NCBI RefSeq assembly: GCF_000805455.1 | Contig: NZ_JSUS01000071.1 | Coordinates: forward strand, 372,001-436,000 | Source of the DNA: Acinetobacter sp. A47 | GTDB lineage: Bacteria; Pseudomonadota; Gammaproteobacteria; Pseudomonadales; Moraxellaceae | Length of the DNA stretch: 64,000 bases | Direction of reading: 5' to 3' | Part shown: positions 62,522-64,000 of the stretch, piece after piece | Layout of the letters: the number at the start of each line of letters is the position of its first letter | Position numbering within the stretch: position 1 is the first letter of the stretch | Made by a program: the position numbers and the translations under genes | The notes under the pieces: model-generated | Told to the model about the DNA's origin: nothing | What the model saw: only the letters and a program-made list of their open reading frames with translations | The model's database searches: none

Positions 62522-64000
62522 TCAACGATCCAGAAACTCGACCTGTCCGGTCTTCACATCATAAATTGCCCCGACTATTGCAATTTCGCCTCGGTCCAGC
62601 AGGTCTTTCAATACCGGACTATGCGCGGTAATGTATTGAATATTGTAATGCACATTCATTGCCGTGACCTGATTGATAAAAGCCTGACTTAAATCACGCG
62701 GTTGCATAATGTCATAGACACTATCGACTGAATGCATCAACGGCCCCAGTACATACTGGATATGCGGCATCTCTTGCACATCAGAAACCCGTTTCTGCTG
62801 TAAACGTAACTGGCAGGCACTGCTAACCGCACCACAATCGGTATGTCCCAACACCAGAATCACCTTGGAACCTTTGGCCTGACAGGCAAACTCAAGCGAA
62901 CCCAGTACTTTCTGCCCCGCAATATTTCCTGCAATCCTTAAACTGAATAAATCGCCAATCCCGACATCAAAGATCATCTCGGTCGGTGCACGCGAATCCA
63001 TACAGCCCAATACCGCGGCAATCGGGTGTTGTCCTTCATCTGCAGTGACCCGGATCTGGCGATAAACATCCCGTTGCAGACGTTCATTTTTGACAAACCG
63101 CTCATTGCCTTCTTTGAGCAAGGTGATGACCTGTTGCGGGCTGAGTTTGCGTTGCAGTTCCCGGGTACTGATATAAATATCCAGCGCGGCTTCATCGACA
63201 TCCTGATAATGTTGCTTAAATCCGATCAGTTTTAGGTCGATCTGACGCTTACTGGCAGTTTCATTTTGGTAGTCCTGAATCACTTGATAAATATCGGGAT
63301 CAATCGAATCACACTGGGTTGCATCAATAATCAGCTGCTGGTGCTTATGCACATGCTCCAAGGCTGAAATCAATGCAGAACGGTTCAGAAAGGTCACTTG
63401 TGAAGGCAGTTCAATCCGGGTCACGATGCCATGCAAATGCTTCTCTTTATAGACCCGCACGCCTTTATTAAAATTACCATACAGAATAAATCCACTACTG
63501 GTCAGCAAGCCGATCACGATGCCCGTCAACAGATCTGTCAGTAAAATTGCAACCAGCGTAATAATAAACGGCAAGAACTGCTTCCAGCCTTTTTGATATA
63601 ACTGTTTGAATAATTTGGGATGCGTGAGTTTAAAACCCGTCACAATCAGGATGGCAGCCAGCGCAGACAATGGAATCATGTTCATCAGTGGCACGAAGAA
63701 CAAAATTGCCAGCAACAGGAGGACGCCATGAAAAATGGTGGAACATTTGCTACGTGCACCGGTATTGGCATTGACTGAACTACGCACAATCACCGATGTC
63801 ACCGGCATCCCACCAATTAAACCCGATATGATATTGCCTGCTCCTTGCGCCCATAGTTCACGATTGGGTGGAGATGATCTTTTTTGTGGATCCAGTTTAT
63901 CTGCTGCTTCCAGATTGAGTAAGGTTTCCAGGGAGGCTACGATGGCCAAAGTGGCCGCACCAGTGTAAATCAATGGCTCGGCCAGATAACTAAAGTCAGG
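62522..64000 (-). CDS. SulP anion transporter fused to beta-carbonic anhydrase (5' end outside window)
   Basis: At least 492 residues; the frame is open to base 64000, so the N-terminal membrane part is missing from the window. The visible SulP part includes SLETLLNLEAADKLDPQKR, GMPVTSVIVRSSVNANTGARSK and six or so membrane segments, followed by a STAS-like domain (HLHGIVTRIELPSQVTFLNR to IIDATQCDSIDPDIYQVI). The C-terminal 210 residues are a beta-carbonic anhydrase: zinc and catalytic residues lie in LGCMDSRAPTEM (Cys, Asp, Arg) and GHTDCGAV (His, Cys). Such fusions probably couple bicarbonate uptake or export to CO2 hydration; the direction of transport is not known from sequence. Confidence 0.92.
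   Translation of the reverse strand, partial: PDFSYLAEPLIYTGAATLAIVASLETLLNLEAADKLDPQKRSSPPNRELWAQGAGNIISGLIGGMPVTSVIVRSSVNANTGARSKCSTIFHGVLLLLAILFFVPLMNMIPLSALAAILIVTGFKLTHPKLFKQLYQKGWKQFLPFIITLVAILLTDLLTGIVIGLLTSSGFILYGNFNKGVRVYKEKHLHGIVTRIELPSQVTFLNRSALISALEHVHKHQQLIIDATQCDSIDPDIYQVIQDYQNETASKRQIDLKLIGFKQHYQDVDEAALDIYISTRELQRKLSPQQVITLLKEGNERFVKNERLQRDVYRQIRVTADEGQHPIAAVLGCMDSRAPTEMIFDVGIGDLFSLRIAGNIAGQKVLGSLEFACQAKGSKVILVLGHTDCGAVSSACQLRLQQKRVSDVQEMPHIQYVLGPLMHSVDSVYDIMQPRDLSQAFINQVTAMNVHYNIQYITAHSPVLKDLLDRGEIAIVGAIYDVKTGQVEFLDR

Overview
The window is chromosomal DNA of a gammaproteobacterium of the genus Acinetobacter. The evidence is the conserved block ponA / pilMNOPQ-aroK-aroB-(DamX-position gene)-gltB-gltD, a shortened division and cell-wall cluster (rsmH-ftsL-ftsI-murE-murF-mraY), and a fatty acyl-CoA reductase that matches Acr1 of Acinetobacter almost to its ends. 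The species cannot be named from the sequence alone. No insertion sequence, phage gene or CRISPR array was seen. The content is mostly core chromosome, with accessory patches around 35-40 kb and 46-49 kb.

Layout. 1-0.8 kb: two type IV pilin genes in tandem (one cut by the left edge), each with a putative sigma-54 promoter. 1.1-3.4 kb: a lemA operon with two TPM-domain proteins. 3.6-4.5 kb: a diiron-type metal-dependent hydrolase. 4.6-10.6 kb: glutamate synthase gltBD. 11-18.8 kb: a DamX-position membrane protein, aroB, aroK and the pilus assembly operon pilMNOPQ, divergent from ponA (PBP1a). 21.6-29.6 kb: rlmA, then the cell-wall cluster. 29.8-31.5 kb: a periplasmic sulfate-binding protein and a small secreted protein. 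31.6-35.4 kb: gltX, tRNA-Ala, and three identical tRNA-Glu genes, one before and two after an amino acid permease. 35.4-38.7 kb: two large genes of unknown function and a small split zinc-ribbon membrane protein.

38.7-47.5 kb is a heavy-metal efflux region: czcD (CDF), then czcCBA (HME-RND) preceded by two CzcI-like periplasmic proteins and a small secreted peptide gene. Both czcI copies share the same palindrome at the promoter and both appear to start with TTG. 47.5-50.5 kb: a lipoprotein with a Fur-like box, a Sel1-type protein and ettA. 50.8-54.9 kb: metY, acr1, an extended SDR and a divergent MerR regulator with a textbook MerR-type promoter dyad. 55.4-58.5 kb: two carboxylate-type transporters (MHS family and CitMHS), preceded by a gene-free stretch with DnaA-box-like sites. 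58.6-64 kb: a LysR/SDR divergent pair, azlCD with an AraC regulator, and a SulP transporter fused to a beta-carbonic anhydrase that runs off the right edge.

The least explained items are the duplicated CzcI unit with its shared operator, the 34-codon Cys/Gly mini-ORF element beside czcD, the two unknown genes at 35.4-38.1 kb, and an 11-bp inverted repeat that covers the tRNA-Ala promoter. No clearly new multi-gene defence or mobile system was found.
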